Part shown: piece after piece, positions 1-8,217 of the stretch
How the letters are laid out: the number at the start of each line of letters is the position of its first letter
How positions within the stretch are numbered: the stretch's first letter is position 1
Assembly (NCBI GenBank): GCA_030651575.1
Contig: JAUSFB010000029.1
Location: 62,001 to 126,000, forward strand
Source of the DNA: Phaeospirillum sp.
GTDB lineage: Bacteria; Pseudomonadota; Alphaproteobacteria; Rhodospirillales; Magnetospirillaceae
Length of the DNA stretch: 64,000 nt
Direction: 5' to 3'
Program-made: the position numbers and the translations under genes
Notes under the pieces: generated by a model
The model's input: the letters and a program-made list of their open reading frames with translations, nothing else
Told to the model about the DNA's origin: nothing
Databases searched by the model: none

Positions 1-72
1 TTTGACTATATCGAGACCGCGGTGGCGGCCTGGTACGCCGAACGCTTTGGCGTCCAAGCCGAAACCGCCTGA
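1..72 (+). CDS. C-terminal end of a nif protein, probably NifB (partial)
   Basis: Only the last 23 codons are in the window, read in frame from base 1 to a TGA. The peptide (FDYIETAVAAWYAERFG, then five residues) is helical and fits the tail of the NifX-like domain that ends many NifB proteins. The assignment leans on position: the next genes are an FdxN-type ferredoxin, nifZ and nifT, and nifB is commonly followed by such a ferredoxin. NifB is the radical-SAM enzyme that builds the NifB-co precursor of the nitrogenase cofactor. NifX or another nif protein is possible. Confidence 0.45.
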   Translation, partial: FDYIETAVAAWYAERFGVQAETA

Positions 73-93
73 CCCAAAAAAGGAGATATCACC

Positions 94-282
94 ATGGCTC
101 TCAAGATCGTTGCCGAAGAATGCACCTCGTGCGGCGCCTGCGAATTCGAATGCCCCAACGCCGCCATCAGCATCAAGAACGACGTCTACGCCATCAAGGC
201 TTCGGGCTGCACCGAATGCGATGGCGACGCGCCCAAATGCCAGGCGGTCTGTCCGGTCGAAGGCTGCATCATCCAGGGATAA
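94..282 (+). CDS. fdxN: 2[4Fe-4S] ferredoxin of the FdxN/nif type
   Basis: A 62-residue ferredoxin. Cluster I is bound by [12 protein letters not shown] (Cys10, 13, 16, 20). The second half carries Cys39, 42, 49, 53 and 58, the longer spacing seen in nif-linked bacterial ferredoxins with nine cysteines. Such proteins pass electrons toward nitrogenase or to NifB chemistry in the cytoplasm. It lies 21 bases after the upstream gene and has a strong ribosome site (AAGGAG, 8 bases before the ATG), which fits high expression. The match to the FdxN class is good; which nif partner it serves is inferred. Confidence 0.85.
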   Translation: MALKIVAEECTSCGACEFECPNAAISIKNDVYAIKASGCTECDGDAPKCQAVCPVEGCIIQG

Positions 283-299
283 GGCGAAAACATCCCGAC

Positions 300-462
300 G
301 CGCGGCCCATGCCGAGTAGCCCAGGGGCCGGATCGCCCCGCCCGGCGATTGAGGGACAGAAATACCGACGCGCCACCCGGCGCGGAGTTGTGGCCAAAGG
401 CCGGCGCGGCTCATGCCGCGAGAGCCAAGCGAACGGAGTTCGCGCCCGGCGATTGAGGGACA
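300..462 (+). repeat. Duplicated hairpin-bearing unit between fdxN and nifZ
   Basis: Two imperfect copies of a unit of about 60 bases fill this gap. Each ends in the identical 19-mer GCCCGGCGATTGAGGGACA (340-358 and 444-462). Each copy begins with a GCGCGGC-CATGCCG palindrome; copy two also has GCGAAC-GGA-GTTCGC. The second copy supplies the nifZ ribosome site (GAGGGACA). The first copy looks like a duplicated leader without a start codon. Confidence 0.6.
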
Positions 463-468
463 AAAAAT

Positions 469-729
469 ATGACCGAGGAGCACTTCGAACTGTGGGACCG
501 TCCCGCCTTTGAACGAGGCACCGAGGTGATCTCGCAAAAGGACGTCCGCAACGACGGCACCTATCCCGGCGCGAAGATGGGGGAGGTTCTGATTCGCAAG
601 GGCGAGGTCGGCTATGTCCACTCGGTCGGCACCTATCTCAACCGCTTTTATATCTACGGTGTCGAATTCATCGACAGCGGCCGGCTGGTGGGAATGCGAG
701 CCCACGAACTCGAAGGAACGGCGTCATGA
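469..729 (+). CDS. nifZ: NifZ domain protein
   Basis: An 86-residue protein with the compact NifZ fold: a GTEVIS start, the VRNDGTYPG turn, a GEVGYV strand pair and a final VEFIDSGRLVGMR segment. NifZ assists maturation of the P-cluster of the MoFe nitrogenase protein in the cytoplasm. The ATG at 469 follows GAGGGACA in the repeated leader, and the stop overlaps the nifT start as ATGA (726-729), so the two are translationally coupled. Length and motifs fit the short single-domain NifZ family. Confidence 0.88.
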   Translation: MTEEHFELWDRPAFERGTEVISQKDVRNDGTYPGAKMGEVLIRKGEVGYVHSVGTYLNRFYIYGVEFIDSGRLVGMRAHELEGTAS

Positions 730-944
730 AAGTCATGCTGCGCAAGCTTGGGCAAACCTACGAAATCTATGTCCCCAAGAAGGACTTGGAGGAAAAGGTG
801 ATCGAGATGGAAAAGGACACCCCCTGGGGCGGCTGGATCAGGCTGGCCAATGGCTGGACCTTCGCCATGCCCGACATGCCGGCGGACACCAAGCTGCCGA
901 TCACGGTGGAAGCCCGCAAGATCAGCGGCGGAGAGGAGGACTAG
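726..944 (+). CDS. nifT: NifT/FixU family protein
   Basis: A 72-residue protein with the family signature: MKVMLRK at the start, YVPKKDLEEKVIEMEK in the middle, then WGGWIRLANGW and the LPITVEARK end. NifT/FixU is a small conserved nif-cluster protein whose biochemical role is still unclear. It overlaps nifZ by four bases and is followed two bases later by the SIR2-like gene, so it is in the middle of one transcript. Confidence 0.9.
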   Translation: MKVMLRKLGQTYEIYVPKKDLEEKVIEMEKDTPWGGWIRLANGWTFAMPDMPADTKLPITVEARKISGGEED

Positions 945-946
945 CC

Positions 947-1786
947 ATGCTCGACTCCCCCGCAACCCTGCTGGCCGGACTCGGTGGTGAAATCGCCGCC
1001 GGTACCCTGATCCCGTTCCTCGGGCCGGACGTCCTGACCATGGACGGTCCGTCGACCGTGCCGACCGGCGCCCGCGATCTGGCCCTGCTGCTGGCCTCCA
1101 AGGTTGGAGTACCCGGCCGGATCAAACAGAACCTCTGGCACGCCGCCCAGTATATCGAGACTCACAAGCACCGCGTCACCGTCGACAAGATGATGGCCGA
1201 CATCTTCAAGGTCGCGCCCGAACCCACCGCCCTGCATCTGTGGCTGGCCGGGTTGGAGCGGCTGCCCCTGGTGGTCGACACCTGGTATGACGGCACCATG
1301 CGCGCCGCCTTCACCGCCCGTGGCCGCACCGATTGGGGTATCGTCCAGGGCGTCTCCAAGGCGAGGCGGCTGGATGGCGGGGTATGGACGCGGGCGGTCG
1401 ATCCCCAGGGCGTTCCCACGGAGGAGCCCGAGACCTGGACCACCATTCTTTACAAACCCCATGGCGCGGCCCAACCCACCGGAGACGTGCTGGTCTCCGA
1501 CGCCGATTATGTGGAGGTGCTGACCGATATCGACATCCAGACCCCCATTCCGGAAACGGTCAAATCCCGCCGGGCCAGCCGTGGGTTCGTGTTCCTGGGC
1601 TGTCGCTTTTACGACCAGATCCTGCGCACCTTCGCCCGCCAGATCTGCAAACGCTCGGGCGGGCCGCGCTATGCCGTGGTCCCCGACGAACTGACCCGCA
1701 ACGAAATCAGGTTCCTGGAGATCGAGGGTATTCAGCCCCTGACCATGCCGCTGGCCAAAGCCGTGGCGATCATGAGCGGTGGGTAA
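947..1786 (+). CDS. SIR2-like family protein in the nif operon
   Basis: A 279-residue cytoplasmic protein starting two bases after nifT. The N-terminal stretch GTLIPFLGPDVL followed by GARDLALLLASKVGV resembles the nucleotide-binding start of SIR2-like (SIR2_2) proteins, and RGFVFLGCRFYDQILRTFARQI near residue 220 resembles the second conserved block with a GxxxxD-type turn. SIR2-like domains usually bind or hydrolyse NAD. The start at 947 is chosen because the larger frame runs back over nifT and nifZ. Operon position suggests a nitrogen-fixation role, perhaps sensing NAD or redox state, but no function can be read directly. The converging gene ends 24 bases away. Confidence 0.7.
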   Translation: MLDSPATLLAGLGGEIAAGTLIPFLGPDVLTMDGPSTVPTGARDLALLLASKVGVPGRIKQNLWHAAQYIETHKHRVTVDKMMADIFKVAPEPTALHLWLAGLERLPLVVDTWYDGTMRAAFTARGRTDWGIVQGVSKARRLDGGVWTRAVDPQGVPTEEPETWTTILYKPHGAAQPTGDVLVSDADYVEVLTDIDIQTPIPETVKSRRASRGFVFLGCRFYDQILRTFARQICKRSGGPRYAVVPDELTRNEIRFLEIEGIQPLTMPLAKAVAIMSGG

Positions 1787-1810
1787 TCGCGACGGCCTTA
1801 ACGCCCAGCC

Positions 1811-3553
1811 TCAGAATCGGCCAGAGATCCGGACGCAGCCCTTGCCGCCCCGCTTGGCCTCGTACATGGCCCGGTCGGCGGCGCGGATGATGCTTTCGAT
1901 GTCGGAGGCGTGGCCGTCGAACACCGCGATCCCGATGCTGACCCCAACCTGGGCGGTGAAGTCGCCGTCGATGATGGGGTCCGAAAGGCGCGAGATGATC
2001 TTGGCCGCGAATTTCAGCAGCTCGGCCTCCGGCGGGGCGCTTTCGATCACCACCGCGAACTCGTCGCCGCCCAGTCTGGCGGCGATGTCGCCGCGTCGGA
2101 CGCAGGCTCGGAGACGATTGGCGACCTCTTCCAGGACCACGTCGCCCTTATCGTGGCCATGGGTGTCGTTGACCTGCTTGAAACCGTCCAGGTCGCAATA
2201 CAGCAGGGCGCAGGAATATTCGTTGCGGCGGGCGTGACTAAGCACCGTCGGCAGGGAATCCATGAAGCTGCGGCGATTGGCCAACCCGGTCAGGGTGTCG
2301 TGATAGGCCATGCTGGTCATCCGCTCGCGCGCTTCACGCAGATCGGTCACCTCGTAGATCCACAGCAGCATGGAGGGCTGCTCCTGGAACAAGATATGGC
2401 GGATGGTCAACAGCACCCACAACGCCTCGCCGCCGGTCTTGGAGAAGGCCACTTCCTCGTCCAAGATGTCCGAGCCGGCGTTGAACCGACTCTGGATCGC
2501 CTCCCACCGCTCGGGGTCGGCCAGGAAACCGGCGAATCGGGCTTCGACCAGTTCGTCCGGCCGCACCCCGAAAATCTGGGCCATCCGTTGATTGCAAAAG
2601 CGAATCCGGCCATCGTCCTGCCCGATGATGCAAATGCCGATGGGGCCAGCCTCCAGCACGCCGCGCAGCCGTTCCTCGCTTTCGCGCAAGGCCCGCTCCG
2701 CCTGCATGCGCTCGGTGATGTCGGTATAGGTGGTGACAAAGCCGCCTTCGGGCAGGGGGACGCCGATCACCTCTACCGCCGTGCCGTCGGGGCGCATTCG
2801 CTCGAACCGATGCGGCGTGATGGCGCGGACGCGCTCCATGCGATCACGCACCAGTGCTTCGATATCGCCCGGACCGTACTCTCCCCGCTCGGCGTTCAAG
2901 CGGATCAAGGCCTCGAACGGCGTTCCGACCTCCCCGAACTCGGGCGGCATGCGCAGCAGTTCCAGGAAGTGCTGGTTGCACATGGCCAGACGCAAGTCGG
3001 CCCCGAACACCGAAATTCCATGACGGACATGCTCGACCACCGTTTCCAGCACGCGGGTCTTGTCGGCCAGGGCCTGGCGGCTTTCGGCCAGTTCGCGGGT
3101 CCGTTCGTCGACTCTCCGCTCCAGGGTGCGGCGCGCTTCCTCCAACTCGGCCTGATGGCGTCGGCTGTCGGTGACGTCGGTGTAGATGGTGATCAGCCCG
3201 CCATCGGGCAGGGTGTTGCCCCGGACCTCGATGACCGTGCCATCCGGGCGGGCGCGTTCACTGCGATGAAGCTGGCCACGGCGGGCGACCTCCATGCGCG
3301 ATTCCACCATCTCGGCCACATCGCCAGGGCCATACTCGCCGCGCTCGGCATTGAAGCGAAAAAACTCGGAAAGATGGACGCCCGGCACGCACAGGCGCTC
3401 GGGAAAATCCAGCATCTGCCGGAATCGGTGATTGCTGGCGATCAGGGAGAACTGCGAATTGAATATCGTGATCCCGGCATCAAGGTGATGCAGGCTGTCG
3501 ATCAGGGTCGTATTGTCCTGGCTGAGCGTTTCGCTCACCCCATTGGTCGCCAT
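1811..3553 (-). CDS. PAS-PAS-PAS-GGDEF diguanylate cyclase
   Basis: A 580-residue protein with no clear membrane segment. Two related PAS-type modules (about residues 15-130 and 165-285) share the phrase FNAERGEYGPGD / LNAERGEYGPGD and are joined by a coiled coil. A third PAS (about 290-405) precedes a GGDEF domain (about 415-575) that begins MAYHDTLTGLANRR. The active site GGDEF is intact, and the RxxD inhibitory site five residues upstream (RRGD) is present, so it should make cyclic-di-GMP and be feedback-inhibited. What the PAS domains bind is unknown. Its 3' end faces the SIR2-like gene. Confidence 0.9.
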   Translation of the reverse strand: MATNGVSETLSQDNTTLIDSLHHLDAGITIFNSQFSLIASNHRFRQMLDFPERLCVPGVHLSEFFRFNAERGEYGPGDVAEMVESRMEVARRGQLHRSERARPDGTVIEVRGNTLPDGGLITIYTDVTDSRRHQAELEEARRTLERRVDERTRELAESRQALADKTRVLETVVEHVRHGISVFGADLRLAMCNQHFLELLRMPPEFGEVGTPFEALIRLNAERGEYGPGDIEALVRDRMERVRAITPHRFERMRPDGTAVEVIGVPLPEGGFVTTYTDITERMQAERALRESEERLRGVLEAGPIGICIIGQDDGRIRFCNQRMAQIFGVRPDELVEARFAGFLADPERWEAIQSRFNAGSDILDEEVAFSKTGGEALWVLLTIRHILFQEQPSMLLWIYEVTDLREARERMTSMAYHDTLTGLANRRSFMDSLPTVLSHARRNEYSCALLYCDLDGFKQVNDTHGHDKGDVVLEEVANRLRACVRRGDIAARLGGDEFAVVIESAPPEAELLKFAAKIISRLSDPIIDGDFTAQVGVSIGIAVFDGHASDIESIIRAADRAMYEAKRGGKGCVRISGRF

Positions 3554-3671
3554 GAAATTCTCTCTCCGACCGGATGCTGATCAACATATTACCTGACATT
3601 TCCCAGATGACCAGCCCAGCGAAAGAATTACGGCAACACAACTTGACGTTGATGCTGATGGCGGCGTCCGG

Positions 3672-4066
3672 TTAATGAACGACGGCGTTCGCCCTCACGT
3701 CGAGAAGCATCTCCTTGAATATTTTCATCATATTCGGGTCAAGCCCGGGCATCATTTCATTGGCCATGATCAGCAGGGCTTTCTCCGGCGAAAGCGCCTG
3801 CTTGTACGACCGGCTGTCCGTAAATGTGCCGAAGATGTCGACGATGGACGCCATCCTCGACAGTTCGCTTATCTTGCTTTTGCCGAGTCCGTCGGGCCAT
3901 CCAGTTTCTCGTGATGCTGCTTGGCGATGGTCAGAACGGCATGGGGGACGCAGGCATGCTCGTGCAGGTAATCCACCGTCTTCGGAACATGGGTCTTGAT
4001 CAGATTCCACTCTTGCGAGGAGAGGCGGCCGACCTTGTGTTTGAAAAGCCAATGCGTGCGCTTCAT
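3672..4066 (-). pseudogene. HD-GYP phosphodiesterase remnant, frameshifted at the GYP motif
   Basis: Two frames together read as the C-terminal half of an HD-GYP domain: KVGRLSSQEWNLIKTHV, then HHEKLDG, then after a frame change DGLGKSKISELSRM and SIVDIFGTFTDSRSYKQAL. At 3896/3897 the DNA reads GAT GG CCC GAC where HD-GYP genes have GAT GGN GGN TAY CCN, so seven bases are missing and the Gly-Tyr of GYP is gone. The N-terminal part with the HD metal pair is also absent. Such enzymes hydrolyse cyclic-di-GMP; this copy cannot. It sits directly upstream of the GGDEF gene on the same strand. Confidence 0.8.
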
Positions 4067-4243
4067 GGCATTCCCCCACGTTTTATATCCGATTGGATGG
4101 TTTTGTAATCAGGGCAACGCCCGGTCCCTCCCCAAGAAGACGGGGGCAAGCCGGCACGTCCGATGGGAAACCGGAAAGTCTCTCAGAGCCGGGTCCAAAG
4201 CCCGATCCGGTTGATCAGTCCGAGATGGCCAGAGCCCGCCATT

Positions 4244-5899
4244 TTATACCGCCTGGGTAAAGGCGTTGGTGATGGGGTAGCGGCGTTCGCGGCCAAAGGC
4301 GCGCGAGGTGACCTTGACGCCGGGGGGAGCCTGACGGCGCTTGTACTCGGCGCGGTCGAGCATGCGCCAGATCCGACGCACGGTCGCTTCGTCGAAGCCC
4401 TGGGCGCAGGTTTCGGCCAGACTCATCTCGCCCTCGATCAGGCATTCCAGGATGCCGTCCAGCATATCATAGGGCGGCAAGGTGTCCTGATCGGTCTGAT
4501 TGGGCTTCAACTCGGCCGAGGGCGGCTTGGTGATCACCCGGTCGGGCATCACCATGGCCGCAGGCCCCTGGCCGCCGGCCGGGCGATGGTGGTTGCGCCA
4601 GGACGACAGGGCGAACACCGTGGTCTTGTAGACGTCCTTCAGCACCGCGTAGCCGCCACACATATCGCCGTACAAGGTCGCGTAACCACACGACATCTCG
4701 CTCTTATTACCGGTGGACAGCACCATGGGGCCGAATTTGTTGGAGATGGCCATCAGGGCCATGCCGCGCGAGCGCGACTGAAGGTTCTCCTCGGTAATGT
4801 CGGGCTGGCGGTCGGCGAACAGCGGCGCCAGCATGGACTCATAGGCGGCCATGGCCGGGCCGATGCCGATAGTGTCCAGCCGGACGCCCAGCAAGCGGGC
4901 GACTTCGGCGGCGTCTTCCAGGCTTTCGTCCGAGGTATAGGGCGAAGGCATCATCACGCACCACACCTTGTCGGCTCCCAGGGCGTCCACCGCCACGGCG
5001 GCGCACAGGGCGCTGTCGATGCCGCCCGACAGGCCCAGCACCACACCGGGAAAGCGATTCTTGGCCACATAGTCGCGCAGGCCGACCACCATGGCCTGAT
5101 AGACCCCTTCCAGCCGGGACGTGGGGGCGGCCTTGGGACCTTCGCAGCGCCATCCGCTGGATTCCCGGCTCCAGCGGGTGGGGGCCAGACCGATGCTCCA
5201 GGCGGCCAGACTGGCCAGGACCTCGCCATCGCCGCCGACCACGAACGAAGCGCCGTCGAAGACCAGCTCATCCTGCCCGCCCACCTGATTGACATAGATC
5301 AGCGGCAGACCGGTCTCGGCAACGCGGGCGCGGGCGTGCTCGTTCCGGATGCCGGATTTATCGATCTCGTAGGGCGAGCCGTTGAGAACCACCAGAATCT
5401 CGGCGCCGCATTCCTCCAGGGTTTCGGCCACATCGGAGAACCACATATCCTCGCAGATCATGACGCCGAGGCGCACGCCGCGAAACGACAGCGGCCCCGG
5501 TACCGGCCCGGCCGCAAAGACGCGGGCTTCGTCGAACACACCGTAATTGGGCAGATGATGTTTGAGCCGCGTGGCGGTGACGCGGCCGTGATCCAGCAGC
5601 AGGGCGGCGTTGTGCAGCTTGCCCGCCACCCGCCACGGGGCTCCGATCAGCAGCGCCGGCCCCTGGGCCGTCTCGGTCGCCAGATCGTTGACGGCAGCCT
5701 CGCAGGCGTCGAGGAAGGCCCCTTTCAGCACCAGATCCTCGGGCGGATAGCCGCAGACGCACAACTCCCCGAACACCACCAGATCGGCACCGGCCTCGGC
5801 CGCCTTGGCGCGGGCCTCGCGGATCAGGCGGATATTGCCGGCGACATCGCCCACCACGGGATTGATCTGGGCCAGAGCGATAATGAGGGCGTCGGACAT
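4244..5899 (-). CDS. nadE: Glutamine-dependent NAD+ synthetase
   Basis: A 551-residue two-domain enzyme making NAD+ from deamido-NAD+, ATP and glutamine. The N-terminal nitrilase-type glutaminase shows its triad: Glu in FGELCVCGYPPEDL, Lys in LKHHLPNYGVFDE and Cys in MICEDMWF. The C-terminal synthetase has the pyrophosphatase P-loop GLSGGIDSAL and the SNKFGPMVLSTGNKSE segment. The ATG at 5899 (MSDALIIALAQINP) fits the family start; a TTG five codons upstream would add only five residues. The gene stands alone, with no nad operon. Confidence 0.95.
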   Translation of the reverse strand: MSDALIIALAQINPVVGDVAGNIRLIREARAKAAEAGADLVVFGELCVCGYPPEDLVLKGAFLDACEAAVNDLATETAQGPALLIGAPWRVAGKLHNAALLLDHGRVTATRLKHHLPNYGVFDEARVFAAGPVPGPLSFRGVRLGVMICEDMWFSDVAETLEECGAEILVVLNGSPYEIDKSGIRNEHARARVAETGLPLIYVNQVGGQDELVFDGASFVVGGDGEVLASLAAWSIGLAPTRWSRESSGWRCEGPKAAPTSRLEGVYQAMVVGLRDYVAKNRFPGVVLGLSGGIDSALCAAVAVDALGADKVWCVMMPSPYTSDESLEDAAEVARLLGVRLDTIGIGPAMAAYESMLAPLFADRQPDITEENLQSRSRGMALMAISNKFGPMVLSTGNKSEMSCGYATLYGDMCGGYAVLKDVYKTTVFALSSWRNHHRPAGGQGPAAMVMPDRVITKPPSAELKPNQTDQDTLPPYDMLDGILECLIEGEMSLAETCAQGFDEATVRRIWRMLDRAEYKRRQAPPGVKVTSRAFGRERRYPITNAFTQAV

Positions 5900-6044
5900 G
5901 GGGAAAATGACCAAAATGAAAGGGATACAGGCACACTATGGAGCGCTGTCCCTCCTGTCAAACGCTTGAATGACGGCCGTTCTGGCGATGACGGGCGGGA
6001 CGGGCTATCCTTGGGGCTTCAACTCCCCCCAGCCCAAGGTCGCG

Positions 6045-6845
6045 ATGCCCACCAGCAAGCCTCCATCCAAGCCCCCCGAGCAAGGGCCACGCTGCTGCCA
6101 GACGGTTGGCTCGGCCATGGTGGGGCACTTCGCCACCCGGCTGGAGGTCGAGGCGGGCAAGGCCGGCGGCAGCCTGACCGCCGTCCAGATCCGCACCCTG
6201 GCCCAACGCTTCGTCGAGTCCGAGCAGGCGCGGTTCAGCGGCTTTTATCAACGGGCCTGGGACGAATGCACCCTGGCGCGCGAGGCTCATCTACTGGAAA
6301 GCGCACGTCGAATGCCGTTCGACCGCATATTGATGCGCCGCTTCGCCCACCTGTTCCCGCCACGCACCGGCGATGACGGCGGCGCCGACATCTTGTCGCG
6401 CCGGATTATTCCCGGCTTCAACATGGCCATCGACAAGATGATCGGGCCGATGCTCTATCAACAGTGCCAGCAAAAATGCGAAGCCATCGTCGAGCGGCAC
6501 GCCCTGGGCAATGACGGGTGGGACTGGGAAGGCGTCCATGCCGACCCCGATGCGAAGGCCCTGGTCAACGACGTGCTGGTGGTGGTGGCGCATTACTTCT
6601 CCAGCTTCGAAAAGCGCCGCGCGTGGTTCATGGAAATGGTGAACAGCCAGCTCACCCCGGTTCGCCGCAGCGCGTCGGACGAGCATTTTCGCCTGGGGGA
6701 AAGCGCCTTCTCGGCGCTGATGCGCGCCCTGTTCGATGATCTGGCGGCAACCATGCGCGCCGATCCCCTTTCTGTGCGGTCCCGCTGGGGAGACCATACC
6801 TTCGAGGCGCTAAACGTGTTCTTTCATCGGCTGGAGCGGGGATAA
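6045..6845 (+). CDS. Conserved-looking hypothetical protein
   Basis: A protein of about 266 residues that I do not recognise. It is mostly helical and charged, with no signal peptide or membrane segment. Features that stand out are a proline-rich start, two cysteine pairs in the first 170 residues (RCCQT and QQCQQKCEAI) and conserved-looking segments LLESARRMPFDRILMRRF and FNMAIDKMIGPMLYQQ. An alternative start at 5970 adds 25 residues of poor coding quality. It converges on the ChaC-like gene with only two bases between the stops. Codon use matches the surrounding genome. Confidence 0.6.
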   Translation: MPTSKPPSKPPEQGPRCCQTVGSAMVGHFATRLEVEAGKAGGSLTAVQIRTLAQRFVESEQARFSGFYQRAWDECTLAREAHLLESARRMPFDRILMRRFAHLFPPRTGDDGGADILSRRIIPGFNMAIDKMIGPMLYQQCQQKCEAIVERHALGNDGWDWEGVHADPDAKALVNDVLVVVAHYFSSFEKRRAWFMEMVNSQLTPVRRSASDEHFRLGESAFSALMRALFDDLAATMRADPLSVRSRWGDHTFEALNVFFHRLERG

Positions 6846-6847
6846 GC

Positions 6848-7408
6848 CTAAATCCCGGACCCGGCCTCGATGATGCCGGTCTGACGCTCGACCTCGACCA
6901 GCAGGGCGTGCAGGCCTGGTTCGGCGAAGCCGTCTTTTTCCAGGTGCCGGATGGTGTTGATCAGATAGTCGCGGTTAAGGCCGGCGCGGCCCTCGGCATC
7001 CATGATGATGGCGGCCGCCCGCTCCAGGGGCAAGGACCCGGCGTAATGGCGGTGGACGGTGTCGGCGACGAAGGTATAGGCGTCGACCACGCGACCATCG
7101 TCAAAGCGGACGCCCAGCGTGCATGCCACATAGGCGTAGCCGATCAGTTCGCGCTCGCCGAGATAGTCGATCACCTCTTGCACCCGCGCGCCCGGCACCC
7201 GAAAGGCCAAGCCCCGGCACGAGCCTCCCGCATCGAGCCCCAGCACCAGACCGGGGCGTTCGGGAGTCCCGCGCCAGTGGCGGGAATAGATGCAGAAATC
7301 GCGATGCCAGCCGTCCAGCACGGCCGGACGGACCTCATCGCACTCGAAACCGGGACGCCACATCAGCGAACCGTAGCCGAATACCCAAAGATCGCGCTGT
7401 GTGGTCAT
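6848..7408 (-). CDS. ChaC-like gamma-glutamylcyclotransferase
   Basis: A 186-residue protein with the ChaC hallmark VFGYGSLMW near the start and the glutamate-bearing YLGERELIGYAY block expected to supply the catalytic acid. ChaC enzymes cleave glutathione to 5-oxoproline and Cys-Gly in the cytoplasm. The length is typical of bacterial ChaC. It is divergent from bluB, sharing a 59-base intergenic region. Confidence 0.88.
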   Translation of the reverse strand: MTTQRDLWVFGYGSLMWRPGFECDEVRPAVLDGWHRDFCIYSRHWRGTPERPGLVLGLDAGGSCRGLAFRVPGARVQEVIDYLGERELIGYAYVACTLGVRFDDGRVVDAYTFVADTVHRHYAGSLPLERAAAIIMDAEGRAGLNRDYLINTIRHLEKDGFAEPGLHALLVEVERQTGIIEAGSGI

Positions 7409-7467
7409 GGGCCTGAGATATGTTTACTGTGACGCCCGCCAGGGGGCCGAGCGGAAGGAAGCGAAGA

Positions 7468-8214
7468 ATGACAGAACAAACAGCCGGCATCCAGAGCGAC
7501 GATATTCTGAGCGACGCCGACCGCCGGGGACTTTACCGCGTCTTGCTGTCACGGCGCGATGTGCGCGGCCAGTTCCTGCCCGACGCCGTTCCCGACGATG
7601 CGCTGGCCCGCGTCCTGACGGCGGCGCATTACGCCCCCTCGGTGGGGTTCATGCAGCCCTGGAGCTTCATCCTGGTGCGCTCGCCCGAGGTGCGCGGCCG
7701 CATCAAGACCGCATTCGAAAAGGCCAATGCCGAGGCCGCCGTCATGTTCGAGGGCGACAAGCAGGCCACTTACCGCTCACTGAAGCTGGAAGGCATCCTG
7801 GAAGCGCCGGTCAATATCTGCGTCACCTGCGACCGCGACCGGGTCGGACCGGTGGTGCTGGGCCGCACCCATATTCCCACCATGGACCTTTACTCCACCG
7901 TCTGCGCCGTGGAGAACCTATGGCTGGCGGCCCGCGCCGAGGGCCTGGGCCTGGGCTGGGTCAGCATCATCTCCGAGCCGGCGTTGAAGGATATCCTCGG
8001 TCTGCCGGAACGGGTGGTGCCGGTGGCTTACCTGTGTATCGGCAAGGTCAGCCACTTCTTCGCCCAGCCTGAACTGGAAACCCGCGGCTGGCGCAAACGC
8101 CTGAGGCTGGCGGAGTTGGTCACGCTGGACCGTTGGCAGGGCGACCACGACGCCGCCCTCGGCCTCGAACTGGACCGCACCCAGGCCATGGCCGAGGATG
8201 GGGAGCTGGTTTGA
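7468..8214 (+). CDS. bluB: 5,6-dimethylbenzimidazole synthase BluB
   Basis: A 248-residue nitroreductase-fold enzyme that fragments FMNH2 with oxygen to make dimethylbenzimidazole, the lower ligand of vitamin B12. BluB-specific segments include the SRRDVRGQFLP start, the AAHYAPSVGFMQPW flavin region and the WLAARAEGLGLGWVSI helix. The start at 7468 follows a purine-rich site (AAGGAAGCGAAGA); an upstream GTG-like start would overlap the promoter region. No other cobalamin genes are nearby, but the window also holds a B12-dependent ribonucleotide reductase (nrdJ), which gives the product an obvious use. Confidence 0.92.
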   Translation: MTEQTAGIQSDDILSDADRRGLYRVLLSRRDVRGQFLPDAVPDDALARVLTAAHYAPSVGFMQPWSFILVRSPEVRGRIKTAFEKANAEAAVMFEGDKQATYRSLKLEGILEAPVNICVTCDRDRVGPVVLGRTHIPTMDLYSTVCAVENLWLAARAEGLGLGWVSIISEPALKDILGLPERVVPVAYLCIGKVSHFFAQPELETRGWRKRLRLAELVTLDRWQGDHDAALGLELDRTQAMAEDGELV

Positions 8215-8217
8215 CGC

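Noticed and set aside
80-97. Ribosome site and NcoI-like start resembling an expression vector before fdxN
   Set aside because: Flanking nif sequences on both sides are native and continuous, so vector contamination is unlikely.
1910-3580. Plus-strand open frame of 556 codons opposite the PAS-GGDEF gene
   Set aside because: Shadow of the real gene; no motif and no ribosome site.
4163-6376. Plus-strand open frame of 737 codons opposite nadE
   Set aside because: Shadow frame: composition (Gly, His, Gln, Ala) is typical of antisense reading of a GC-rich gene, and nadE is certain.
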